DNA of 64,000 nucleotides, taken from Pseudomonas monsensis (GTDB lineage: Bacteria > Pseudomonadota > Gammaproteobacteria > Pseudomonadales > Pseudomonadaceae). The notes under the pieces are model-generated. The model did not search any database. It was not told the origin of the DNA and saw only the letters and a list, made by a program, of their open reading frames with translations. The stretch lies in the NCBI RefSeq assembly GCF_014268495.2, contig NZ_CP077087.1:4157501-4221500 (forward strand), given 5' to 3'. The position numbers and the translations under genes are program-made. Below, piece by piece: positions 9,367-19,440 of the stretch. Position 1 is the stretch's first letter; each line of letters starts with the position of its first letter.

Positions 9367-10074
9367 ATGACCGAGTTGGCACGCCTCAAGTTCTATGCCA
9401 CTCAGCCCCACTCTTGCAGTTATCTGCCCGAGGAGCAGGCGACGACCCTGTTTCTCGACCCGAGCCAGCCCATGGATGTGCATGTCTACGCAGACCTGTC
9501 GGAAATGGGCTTTCGTCGCAGTGGCGATCATCTGTATCGGCCGCATTGCCAGAACTGCAATGCGTGCGTACCTGCGCGCATTCCCGTGGCGCAGTTCATC
9601 CCCAATCGTCAGCAGAAGCGCATTTTCAAACGCAACGCCGACCTGCAGGTGCGTCCGGCCAAGCCCAAGTTCAGCGAAGAATATTTCGATCTGTACCAGC
9701 GCTATATCGAACAACGTCACGCCGACGGCGACATGTACCCGCCCAGCCGTGATCAATTCTCGACATTCCTGGTCCGCGACCTGCCCTTCTCGCGCTTTTA
9801 CGAGTTCCGTCTCGACGGACGGTTGCTCGCCGTGGCGGTCACCGATTTACTGCCAAACGGCTTGTCGGCGGTGTACACCTTCTACGAACCCGCCGAAGAA
9901 CGCCGCAGCCTTGGCCGTTTTGCCATCTTGTGGCAAATCGCCGAAAGCCATCGCCTCGGGCTTGAGGCGGTGTACCTCGGTTACTGGATCAAAAACTGCA
10001 AAAAGATGAACTACAAGACGCAATATCGCCCCATCGAATTGCTGATTAATCAGCGCTGGGTTGTCCTGAACTAA
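9367..10074 (+). CDS. bpt: Aspartate/glutamate leucyltransferase Bpt
   Basis: Transfers Leu from Leu-tRNA to proteins that begin with Asp or Glu, a bacterial N-end-rule activity related to eukaryotic arginyltransferase ATE1. The 235-residue protein has the N-terminal Cys-containing ATE domain (PHSCSYL; HCQNCNACVPARIPV near residues 60-75) and the C-terminal GNAT-like ATE domain ending NCKKMNYKTQYRPIELLIN. The ATG at 9367 is chosen over the in-frame TTG two codons upstream. Its substrates feed the adjacent ClpS-ClpA system. Confidence 0.95.
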   Translation: MTELARLKFYATQPHSCSYLPEEQATTLFLDPSQPMDVHVYADLSEMGFRRSGDHLYRPHCQNCNACVPARIPVAQFIPNRQQKRIFKRNADLQVRPAKPKFSEEYFDLYQRYIEQRHADGDMYPPSRDQFSTFLVRDLPFSRFYEFRLDGRLLAVAVTDLLPNGLSAVYTFYEPAEERRSLGRFAILWQIAESHRLGLEAVYLGYWIKNCKKMNYKTQYRPIELLINQRWVVLN

Positions 10075-10092
10075 ACCCAAGCCCTAAACCCC

Positions 10093-10122
10093 TTGGCGTA
10101 AACCCCATTTTTCGGGCACAAT
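10093..10122 (+). promoter_or_regulatory. Possible sigma-70 promoter of infA
   Basis: TTGGCG (10093-10098), an 18-bp spacer and CACAAT (10117-10122) lie about 65 bp before the infA start, in the short bpt-infA gap. Both hexamers match consensus only 4/6, so the call is tentative. Confidence 0.4.
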
Positions 10123-10186
10123 GCACGCCGCTTTTGCCTGGCGCAGTTGCACCGGGCCATTCATTGGATACCGAGGGCTTTACTGC

Positions 10187-10405
10187 ATGTCGAAAGAAGA
10201 CAGCTTCGAAATGGAAGGCACTGTCGTCGACACCCTGCCCAACACCATGTTTCGCGTGGAGTTGGAAAATGGGCACGTCGTAACCGCGCATATTTCCGGC
10301 AAGATGCGCAAGAACTACATTCGTATTCTTACCGGTGACAAAGTGCGCGTCGAGCTGACGCCCTATGACTTGAGCAAAGGGCGCATTACTTACCGCGCTC
10401 GTTAA
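10187..10405 (+). CDS. infA: Translation initiation factor IF-1
   Basis: Small OB-fold protein that occupies the ribosomal A site during initiation together with IF-2 and IF-3. It has 72 residues, the normal length, beginning [20 protein letters not shown] and containing the conserved [19 protein letters not shown] and [13 protein letters not shown]. The ATG at 10187 gives this standard protein; a longer in-frame start at 10121 lies in the leader. A strong terminator follows 16 bp after the stop, so it ends its transcription unit. Confidence 0.98.
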
Positions 10406-10420
10406 TCAAGTCAATACAGA

Positions 10421-10446
10421 ACGCCCGGTTTATACCGGGCGTTTTT
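10421..10446 (+). terminator. Rho-independent terminator of infA
   Basis: Nine-base-pair stem ACGCCCGGT/ACCGGGCGT with a TTAT loop, followed by a run of Ts. Confidence 0.9.
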
Positions 10447-10479
10447 GTTTGTCTGGGATTTGGGTTTTGTGGGCATATC

Positions 10480-10665
10480 CGTAGCTGCGGGTGCTGCCGC
10501 TGGCGGTTTCGCTCTTACAGCGGGTCACCTTTTCCAAACGCCGAAAAGGTAACCCAAAAGGCTTTGCCCCGGCGTACGGCACTTCGCTGAGGCTCAGTGT
10601 TCCCTCGCTACGGAGTCCATCCGGGGGCATCGCCTACGGTTTGCTTCGCCGCACCTCCTCTCGAT
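10480..10665 (+). repeat. Left copy of inverted dispersed repeat
   Basis: About 186 bp with landmarks GGTTTCGCTCTTAC, CCAAACGCC, GCTGAGGCTCAG and CCTACGGTTTGCTTCG. It aligns, with many substitutions, to the reverse complement of 11209-11395. The family seems to be one of the dispersed non-coding repeats of the fluorescens group. Confidence 0.7.
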
Positions 10666-10778
10666 GAATGCGACTTCGCCGCACGGCGCTGCGCGCCTAC
10701 CCCCGAATGAACACCTACGCTCGGCCTGCCGATGGGGCAAAAGATCAAAAGCCGAAGCCAGATCAAGAGCCCCTCACC

Positions 10779-10868
10779 CTAGCCCTCTCCCGGAGGGAGA
10801 GGGGACTGACCGTGGTGTTTGGGGGAGCTGCGCCGACGTGCGATACCGCGTTGAACTCAGGCTCTAAA
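10779..10868. repeat. Repeat unit A (CCCTCACCCTAGCCCTCTCC type)
   Basis: Begins with CCCCTCACCCTAGCCCTCTC and a GGAGGGAGAGGGG arm, then a GGTGTTTGGGGGAGCTG and GCCGACGTGCGATA core. A diverged tandem copy follows at 10884, and a relative of its first half lies at 53686. Confidence 0.7.
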
Positions 10869-10883
10869 AAGCAAACAAATCGG

Positions 10884-10970
10884 CCCCTCACCCTCCCAGA
10901 GAGAGGACTGATCGAGGTGTTTGGGAGAGCTACGCCGACGTGCGATATCGAGTCGAACTCAGATTCTGAA
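10884..10970. repeat. Repeat unit B, tandem copy of unit A
   Basis: Diverged direct copy sharing CCCCTCACCCT, GAGGTGTTTGGGAGAGCT, GCCGACGTGCGATAT and GAACTCAG with unit A. Confidence 0.7.
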
Positions 10971-11208
10971 AGGCCCACAAATCGGCTCCCTCTCCTCGGG
11001 GAAAGGGCTGGGCGGGCGGCGTTCCGATGAGGGCTAAATCCACCACAAATCCAAAGCCGACCACGCCCCGCTCTTCACCACTCAATAGGCCGAGTGTCAG
11101 CTCGCCTGCCTTTGATCTTGATCTGTAAGGCGACGTCGGAAGGCTGAGTGGAGGGATTGATCCGGGGGGGTGGGAGCGCAGCGACCGTTTGGCGCAGCCA
11201 AACACAGC

Positions 11209-11395
11209 GAGAGGAGGTGCAGCGAAGCAAACCGTAGGCGCTGCGCCCGGATCGATCCCGGAGCGAATGAACCCCGAGCCTCAGCGAGCGGGCCGCACGT
11301 AGGAGCAAGCGTTTTTTGCTTACTTTTTTTGGCGTTTGAAAAAAAGTGAGTCGCCGTAAGGGCGAAACCGTAATAAGCCATCACCGCAGCAACGG
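11209..11395 (-). repeat. Right copy of inverted dispersed repeat
   Basis: On the minus strand this reads GGTTTCGCCCTTACGGCG, CAAACGCC, GCTGAGGCTCGGGG and CGCCTACGGTTTGCTTCG, matching the left copy at 10480-10665 in order. Confidence 0.7.
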
Positions 11396-11428
11396 ATATA
11401 CACCCAGAACCCAAAAACACCAGACAAC

Positions 11429-11453
11429 AAAAAGGCGCCCGAAGGCGCCCTCT
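11429..11453 (-). terminator. Rho-independent terminator of clpA
   Basis: On the minus strand a GGCGCC-TTCG-GGCGCC stem is followed by TTTTTG, ending 14 bases after the clpA stop codon. Confidence 0.85.
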
Positions 11454-11466
11454 TGATCCAAGGCCG

Positions 11467-13737
11467 TCAGGCCATTTCTGCCGTCGTCTCAAAGTCAAAC
11501 GTCAACTCACCATCCTTGATGTCGATGTGCACCACACCGCCATGCTCGGCCAGCTCGCCAAACAGAATCTCCTCCGCCAGCGGACGCTTGATCTTGTCCT
11601 GGATCAGACGCGCCATCGGACGTGCGCCCATCGCCGAATCATAACCACCCGCCGCCAGCCAACTACGCGCGGCATCAGTGACCTCAAGCAGCACACGCTT
11701 GTCTTCCAGCTGCGCCTGAAGCTCGGTAAGGAACTTGTCCACCACGCTTTTGATGACCTCATGACTGAGGCGACCAAACTGGATAATGGTGTCCAGACGG
11801 TTACGGAACTCCGGCGTAAAGCTCTTCTTGATCACTTCCATCGCATCAGACGAGTGGTCCTGATGGGTGAAACCGATCGAAGCACGCGCCGCCGTTTCGG
11901 CACCGGCGTTGGTGGTCATGATCACGATCACGTTGCGGAAGTCCGCCTTGCGCCCGTTATTGTCGGTCAGCGTACCGTGGTCCATTACCTGCAACAGCAG
12001 ATTGAAGACTTCGGGGTGCGCCTTCTCGATTTCATCGAGCAACAACACGCAGTGCGGCTGCTTGGTGATCGCTTCGGTCAACAGACCGCCCTGATCGAAC
12101 CCGACATAACCCGGAGGCGCACCAATCAGACGCGATACGGTGTGACGCTCCATGTATTCGGACATGTCGAAGCGCACCAGCTCGATCCCCAAGGCCTTGG
12201 CCAATTGCCGCGCGGCCTCGGTTTTACCGACACCGGTAGGGCCTGCGAACAGGAATGAACCGACTGGCTTGTCAGGCGACTTGAGCCCGGCACGCGACAG
12301 CTTGATCGCAGTCGACAGCGAGTCGATCGCTGCATCCTGACCAAACACCGTCAGCTTCAGGTCGCGCTCCAGGTTACGCAGCAGTTCCTTGTCGGAACTG
12401 GTGACGTGTTTTGGCGGAATCCGCGCGATTTTCGCCACAATGTCTTCGACCTGCGGCACTTCGATACGCTTGACGCGCATCTCGACCGGTTGCAGACGCT
12501 GGTAGGCGCCCGCCTCGTCGATCACGTCGATGGCCTTGTCCGGCATGTGCCGGTCATTGATGTAGCGCGATGCCAGTTCAGCAGCAGCGCGCAACGACTC
12601 ATCGCTGTACTCGATATTGTGGTGCTGCTCGAAACGCCCTTTCAGGCCACGCAGGATACCGATGGTGTCTTCCACCGACGGCTCGACCACATCGACTTTC
12701 TGGAAGCGACGCGCCAAGGCCCGATCCTTCTCGAAGATGCCGCGGAATTCCTGGAACGTGGTCGAACCGATGCAACGAATGTCACCAGACGAGAGCAATG
12801 GCTTGAGCAGGTTCGAGGCATCCATCACGCCACCGGACGCAGCACCCGCACCGATGATGGTGTGGATTTCGTCGATGAACAGGATCGCCTGCGGGCGTTT
12901 TTTCAGTTCATTGAGCAGCGCCTTGAAGCGCTTCTCGAAATCGCCGCGATACTTGGTGCCCGCGAGCAGAGCACCGAGGTCGAGGGAATACACGACGCTG
13001 TTGGCCAGCAGGTCCGGCACCTGGTTGTCGACAATGCGCTTGGCCAGACCTTCGGCAATCGCGGTTTTACCCACGCCCGCCTCGCCGACCAGCAGCGGAT
13101 TGTTTTTACGCCGGCGCGCAAGAATCTGCGCCACACGCTCGACTTCCATTTCGCGGCCGACCAGCGGGTCAATGCGACCCTGGCGCGCAAGTTCGTTGAG
13201 GTTGCTGGCATAAGCATCCAGAGGATTGCCTGAAGAAGAAGACTCACCGCCCTCGTCGTCCTGCATATCTTGTTCACCTTCAGAGTGATCGCCATGCCCC
13301 GGCACTTTGGAAATGCCGTGAGCGATGTAGTTGACGACATCAATGCGCGCCACGCTCTGCTGTTTCAGCAGGAACACGGCCTGACTCTCTTGCTCACTGA
13401 AGATTGCAACCAGCACGTTGGCGCCGGTTACTTCGCGTTTGCCCGAGCTCTGTACGTGGAAAACAGCACGTTGCAGTACACGCTGGAAGCCCAGGGTTGG
13501 CTGGGTTTCGCGATCTTCGTCATGAACGGGGATCAATGGCGTGGTGGAGTCGATGAACTCCTGCAGGTCATGCTTGAGTTTGTCGAGGTTTGCGCCGCAG
13601 GCACGCAAAACGGTGGCGGCAGCCTCATTGTCCAATAGGGCCAGCAAAAGGTGTTCGACAGTCATGAACTCATGACGCTTCGAACGAGCCTCCTTGAAGG
13701 CTAGATTGAGGGTGACTTCGAGCTCGCGGTTTAACAT
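11467..13737 (-). CDS. clpA: ATP-dependent Clp protease ATPase subunit ClpA
   Basis: Hexameric AAA+ unfoldase that feeds substrates to ClpP; it receives N-degron proteins from ClpS. The 756-residue protein has the Clp N-domain (residues 1-145), an acidic linker, AAA module 1 with GEAGVGKTAIAEGLA near 210, and AAA module 2 with GPTGVGKTEAARQLA near 490. The ClpP-docking tripeptide is IGF in RASIGFTHQD. It follows clpS by 30 bp on the same strand. Confidence 0.98.
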   Translation of the reverse strand: MLNRELEVTLNLAFKEARSKRHEFMTVEHLLLALLDNEAAATVLRACGANLDKLKHDLQEFIDSTTPLIPVHDEDRETQPTLGFQRVLQRAVFHVQSSGKREVTGANVLVAIFSEQESQAVFLLKQQSVARIDVVNYIAHGISKVPGHGDHSEGEQDMQDDEGGESSSSGNPLDAYASNLNELARQGRIDPLVGREMEVERVAQILARRRKNNPLLVGEAGVGKTAIAEGLAKRIVDNQVPDLLANSVVYSLDLGALLAGTKYRGDFEKRFKALLNELKKRPQAILFIDEIHTIIGAGAASGGVMDASNLLKPLLSSGDIRCIGSTTFQEFRGIFEKDRALARRFQKVDVVEPSVEDTIGILRGLKGRFEQHHNIEYSDESLRAAAELASRYINDRHMPDKAIDVIDEAGAYQRLQPVEMRVKRIEVPQVEDIVAKIARIPPKHVTSSDKELLRNLERDLKLTVFGQDAAIDSLSTAIKLSRAGLKSPDKPVGSFLFAGPTGVGKTEAARQLAKALGIELVRFDMSEYMERHTVSRLIGAPPGYVGFDQGGLLTEAITKQPHCVLLLDEIEKAHPEVFNLLLQVMDHGTLTDNNGRKADFRNVIVIMTTNAGAETAARASIGFTHQDHSSDAMEVIKKSFTPEFRNRLDTIIQFGRLSHEVIKSVVDKFLTELQAQLEDKRVLLEVTDAARSWLAAGGYDSAMGARPMARLIQDKIKRPLAEEILFGELAEHGGVVHIDIKDGELTFDFETTAEMA

Positions 13738-13767
13738 AGCTTCACCTCATACCCAAGTGGTCGGCGA

Positions 13768-14151
13768 TTAACCGTCCTTCTCGATTTCACAGAGTAGCGG
13801 ATGCTGGCTTTCCCTGGCGTACTGGTTGACCTGCATGGCCTTTGTCTCGGCGATGTCGCGGGTAAACACTCCACATACTGCCCGTCCTTCTGTGTGGACG
13901 GCCAGCATGACCTTGGTCGCCAGCTCGCGATTCAGGTTAAAAAACACCTCGAGCACTTCGACGACGAAATCCATCGGTGTGTAGTCATCATTAAACAAAA
14001 CCACCTTGTACATCGGCGGCGCCTGTAACGCAGGCTTTGCTTCCTGAACAGCAACGCCTGCCGAATCGTCGTCGTGCTCCTCTGGAAGATCCTTTTGGAG
14101 AAGCGGGCGATCCTGATTGAATGTTAGTCGAATCTGGCTGATTGCATGCAT
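13768..14151 (-). CDS. clpS: Clp protease adaptor ClpS
   Basis: Adaptor that binds N-terminal Leu, Phe, Trp or Tyr and hands the protein to ClpA. The 127-residue protein has a flexible N-terminal tail of about 45 residues and a conserved core with MYKVVLFNDDYTPMDFVVEV, where the NDD-TPM residues line the N-degron pocket, and VHTEGRAVCGVFTRDIAETK. It forms a probable two-gene unit with clpA and is divergent from cspD. Confidence 0.97.
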   Translation of the reverse strand: MHAISQIRLTFNQDRPLLQKDLPEEHDDDSAGVAVQEAKPALQAPPMYKVVLFNDDYTPMDFVVEVLEVFFNLNRELATKVMLAVHTEGRAVCGVFTRDIAETKAMQVNQYARESQHPLLCEIEKDG

Positions 14152-14374
14152 GGAAAGAAAGGTTCTTCAGTTGTGCAAATACAGTGGTGGGGGCGGCTGT
14201 CCACGTTTTCAACTCCGACTGCCCGGTCACCTTGACTATCGGGAAAACGGTGTTACAACCAATAGAGCCCACAGTGGGTAAAAAAGATCCGCGGAGTCAA
14301 TTCTTTTACGGATTAGATTGCGGATGAATTGGATGATACTCCAGCGATGGAGTCTGGTGCAGAGGGATTTGAGC

Positions 14375-14680
14375 ATGGCTGTCGGCAAGGTCAAGTGGTT
14401 CAACAATGCCAAGGGATTCGGCTTTATCAATACCGATGCCCGTGAAGGCCGCGATGAAGACGGAAAAGAGATTGATTTCTTTGCGCACTACTCCGCCATT
14501 GAGATGGAGGGGTATAAAACGCTAAAGGCCGGACAACTGGTGAGTTTTGAGATTGTTCAAGGCCCAAAGGGGCTGCATGCCCTAAAAATCACAAACGTCA
14601 TCATTGAACCATCCAGCCCCGCTGAGAGTGCTGCTTTTGGCGCTGCTGCTGCTGCTGCCGCCGCAACTGCCAAAGCGTGA
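14375..14680 (+). CDS. cspD: Cold-shock-domain protein CspD
   Basis: Single-stranded nucleic-acid binding protein; E. coli CspD inhibits replication in stationary phase. The 101-residue product has the cold-shock domain with RNP1 KGFGFI and RNP2 DFFAHY, followed by an unusually alanine-rich tail (AAFGAAAAAAAATAKA). The start at 14375 is chosen because MAVGKVKWFN is the conserved N terminus. It is divergent from clpS, the arrangement seen in many gammaproteobacteria. Confidence 0.95.
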   Translation: MAVGKVKWFNNAKGFGFINTDAREGRDEDGKEIDFFAHYSAIEMEGYKTLKAGQLVSFEIVQGPKGLHALKITNVIIEPSSPAESAAFGAAAAAAAATAKA

Positions 14681-14717
14681 GCTGACTGATCTTCACCTGA
14701 ATATCCCAAGCAATAAA

Positions 14718-14754
14718 AAACCGCCTGACTCAATGAAGAGTCAGGCGGTTTTTA
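14718..14754. terminator. Bidirectional terminator between cspD and icd
   Basis: Ten-base-pair stem CCGCCTGACT (14721-14730) / AGTCAGGCGG (14739-14748), flanked by six As on one side and five Ts on the other. It can therefore stop both convergent genes. Confidence 0.92.
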
Positions 14755-14766
14755 TGTGCCCGCGTT

Positions 14767-16023
14767 TTACATATGCGAAATCAGCGCATCGCCAAAGCCC
14801 GAAGACGAAACCAGCTTGGCCCCATCCATCAGACGCTCGAAGTCATAGGTCACGGTTTTCGCACCAATGGCGCCGTTGGTGCCCTTGATGATCAGATCCG
14901 CCGCTTCGGTCCAGCCCATGTGACGCAGCATCATTTCCGCCGAGAGAATCAGCGAACCCGGGTTGACCTGGTCCTTGCCGGCGTACTTCGGCGCGGTGCC
15001 GTGGGTCGCTTCGAACATCGCCACGGTGTCGGACAGGTTGGCGCCCGGTGCAATGCCGATACCCCCCACTTCCGCCGCCAGGGCATCGGAGAGGTAGTCG
15101 CCGTTGAGGTTCAGGGTCGCGATTACATCGTATTCGGCCGGGCGCAGCAGGATCTGCTGGAGCATGGCATCGGCGATGGCATCCTTGACCACAACGTTCT
15201 TGCCGGTTTTCGGATTCTTGAACTGCATCCACGGGCCACCGTCGAGCAGGGTCGCACCGAATTCTTCGGCCGCCACTTCATAGGCCCACTCTTTGAAGGC
15301 ACCTTCGGTGAACTTCATGATGTTGCCTTTATGCACGATGGTCAGCGAATCGCGGTCGTTATCAACCACATATTGCAGAGCCTTGCGCGCCAGACGCTTG
15401 GTGCCTTCCAGCGAAACCGGCTTGACGCCGATACCGCAGTTTTCGTCGAAACGGATCTTGGTGACGCCCATTTCTTCTTTAAGGAATTTGATGACCTTGG
15501 TGGCTTCCGGCGAACCGGCCTTCCACTCGATACCAGCGTAGATGTCTTCGGAGTTCTCGCGGAAGATGGTCATGTCGACGTCGCCAGGCTTTTTAACCGG
15601 GCTTGGCACACCTTCGAACCAGCGCACCGGGCGCAGGCAGACGTACAGGTCGAGTTGCTGACGCAGGGCCACGTTCAGCGAGCGGATGCCGCCACCGACG
15701 GGAGTGGTCAGCGGGCCTTTGATGGAAACCACGTAATCCTTGACTGCATCCAGGGTTTCCTGAGGCAGCCAGGTATCCTGATCGTAAACCTGAGTGGCTT
15801 TTTCCCCGGCGTAGACTTCCATCCAGGAAATCTTGCGTTTACCGCCGTATGCCTTTTGAACTGCAGCATCGACCACCTTGATCATCACCGGACTGATGTC
15901 GACACCAATGCCGTCACCTTCGATGAAGGGGATGATCGGGTTATCAGGAACATTGAGAGAATGGTCTGCATTGACGGTGATTTTGTCGCCGACGGCTGGA
16001 ACCTGAATCTTCTTGTAACCCAT
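14767..16023 (-). CDS. icd: NADP-dependent isocitrate dehydrogenase, homodimeric
   Basis: TCA-cycle enzyme converting isocitrate to 2-oxoglutarate. The 418-residue protein resembles E. coli Icd. It contains the substrate loop VGGGIRSLNVALRQ, with the serine that AceK phosphorylates in enteric bacteria, the IFRENSEDIYAGIEW segment and the C-terminal ATHGTAPKYAGKDQVNPGS. The start at 16023 gives MGYKKIQVP, the conserved N terminus. It is divergent from the unrelated monomeric idh. Because aceA is in the same window, flux at the isocitrate branch point is encoded within 11 kb. Confidence 0.97.
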   Translation of the reverse strand: MGYKKIQVPAVGDKITVNADHSLNVPDNPIIPFIEGDGIGVDISPVMIKVVDAAVQKAYGGKRKISWMEVYAGEKATQVYDQDTWLPQETLDAVKDYVVSIKGPLTTPVGGGIRSLNVALRQQLDLYVCLRPVRWFEGVPSPVKKPGDVDMTIFRENSEDIYAGIEWKAGSPEATKVIKFLKEEMGVTKIRFDENCGIGVKPVSLEGTKRLARKALQYVVDNDRDSLTIVHKGNIMKFTEGAFKEWAYEVAAEEFGATLLDGGPWMQFKNPKTGKNVVVKDAIADAMLQQILLRPAEYDVIATLNLNGDYLSDALAAEVGGIGIAPGANLSDTVAMFEATHGTAPKYAGKDQVNPGSLILSAEMMLRHMGWTEAADLIIKGTNGAIGAKTVTYDFERLMDGAKLVSSSGFGDALISHM

Positions 16024-16264
16024 GCTGAACTCCATTGTTTGGATTGAACATCTGGCTTGGTTCGAGCGTAACCCAGTTAAATCAACACGCAAACCCTCTG
16101 TTCGTGGCGCGCCTACATCTCGTTTCGTACAAGCCTGAAAGCAAAGGGAAAAGCGCCAAACTCAAGCATTCGCGACGACTCTACGCCCCACCCCGCCCTG
16201 CGACCTTTAGACCAATGGACGAGAATCGTTGCATATGAACCATCGGCAGATTGCCAGCTACCTA

Positions 16265-16272
16265 TGTATAAT
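16265..16272 (+). promoter_or_regulatory. Probable -10 element of the idh promoter
   Basis: TGTATAAT at 16265-16272 is a perfect TATAAT hexamer without a clear -35. It would give a leader of about 225 nt before idh. The remainder of the 481-bp icd-idh gap (16024-16504) shows no gene; the idh ribosome site is AGAGAGAG just before its start. Confidence 0.55.
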
Positions 16273-16504
16273 GCCGCCCGCTGACCAAAGGGTCACGACG
16301 GCTGGCCTCTCTAGCACGAGACTTTCCGCCTGATTGGTCGGGTTGTTACCGCAGTCCGACTGCTTGACGCTCTACTGATGCACCCAACATCACCGCGAAG
16401 AATCTCGACATTCGGTTCATGGATGACTTTGAACGAACGCGCTTACCCGGCGCCCCTCGAGTTTCTGCGCACGCTTTAGCAAAGAAGAGAGAGTTAATCC
16501 GAAT

Positions 16505-18730
<2,226 letters not shown>

Positions 18731-18750
18731 GGTTGTAAAGGGAACATCAC

Positions 18751-18778
18751 AAACCCCGGCCCTGCGCCGGGGTTTGTG
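18751..18778 (+). terminator. Rho-independent terminator of idh
   Basis: Stem AAACCCCGGC/GCCGGGGTTT with a short CCTGC-type loop, 20 bp after the idh stop. Confidence 0.85.
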
Positions 18779-18806
18779 TTTCCGGGCTTTATGATCACCA
18801 CAAAAC

Positions 18807-18902
18807 CCTGTGGGAGCTGGCTTGCCAGCGATAGCAATGGATCAGTCACATCAATGTTGAATGATAAACCGCCATCGCTGGCAAGCCAGCTCCCACAGGG
18901 TT
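18807..18902. repeat. REPIN of the GTGGGAGCTGGCTTGCCAGC family
   Basis: Perfect inverted arms CCCTGTGGGAGCTGGCTTGC... (18807-18833) and ...GCAAGCCAGCTCCCACAGGG (18876-18902) around a 42-bp centre. Confidence 0.93.
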
Positions 18903-18934
18903 CGGGTTTCAATATTCAACACCGAGGTCTACTC

Positions 18935-19381
18935 ATGGAATGGCTCCCCCACATCACCGTCGCCACCATCGTCGAGGACAACGGCCGCTTCCTGATGGTC
19001 GAAGAGCACAAGGCCGGGCGTAACGTGCTGAACCAGCCCGCCGGTCACCTCGACCCGGACGAAACCCTGATCGACGCCGCCGTGCGCGAGACCCTCGAAG
19101 AAACCGGCTGGGACGTCGAACCCACCGGCGTGATCGGCATTTACCTGTACACCGCGCCGAGCAACGGCGTGACTTACCAGCGTGTGTGCTTCAGCGCCAA
19201 AGCGGTGAAACACCACCCGGACTACCAACTGGACGATGGCATCGTCGGCGCCAAGTGGTTGACCCGCAGCGAATTAATCGCCCAGCGCGACAACTGGCGC
19301 AGCGAGCTGATCATCCGCTGCATCGACGATTATCTGGCCGGTCATCACTTCAGTCTCGAACTGATCCGCCCTTCTCTTTAG
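18935..19381 (+). CDS. Nudix hydrolase, NudJ-like
   Basis: Hydrolyses a nucleoside diphosphate linked to another group. In E. coli the homologue NudJ (YmfB) sits next to mnmA and acts on thiamin pyrophosphates and nucleotides. The 148-residue protein has a full Nudix box, GHLDPDETLIDAAVRETLEE followed by TGWD (about residues 37-59). The start at 18935 gives MEWLPHITVATIV. It lies 59 bp before mnmA, the conserved order nudJ-mnmA-hflD-purB. Confidence 0.93.
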   Translation: MEWLPHITVATIVEDNGRFLMVEEHKAGRNVLNQPAGHLDPDETLIDAAVRETLEETGWDVEPTGVIGIYLYTAPSNGVTYQRVCFSAKAVKHHPDYQLDDGIVGAKWLTRSELIAQRDNWRSELIIRCIDDYLAGHHFSLELIRPSL

Positions 19382-19398
19382 CCTTGAGGCCGTGAGCC

Positions 19399-19407
19399 TG
19401 ATAGAAT
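19399..19407 (+). promoter_or_regulatory. Extended -10 promoter of mnmA-hflD
   Basis: TGATAGAAT combines a TGn extension with a -10 hexamer (TAGAAT), 33 bp before the mnmA start; no good -35 is present. Confidence 0.5.
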
Positions 19408-19440
19408 CGCGTCCTTTTTCAAGACACTCATTGAATCCCT

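Larger units (their letters stand above)
10447..11428. other. Gene-free block of nested dispersed repeats
   Basis: This stretch between the convergent infA and clpA terminators has no convincing gene. Its short open frames are repeat-encoded and unlike known proteins. It is built from two inverted copies of a 190-bp repeat flanking two tandem copies of another repeat, each annotated separately. Confidence 0.75.

Noticed and set aside
10406..10447. tRNA gene next to infA, as in E. coli serW
   Set aside because: Inspected the infA downstream region for cloverleaf arms and a TTCGANTC loop; only a terminator and repeats are seen.
10664..11498. Several short open frames between infA and clpA
   Set aside because: They lie entirely in dispersed repeats, overlap on both strands and lack good ribosome sites and family resemblance.
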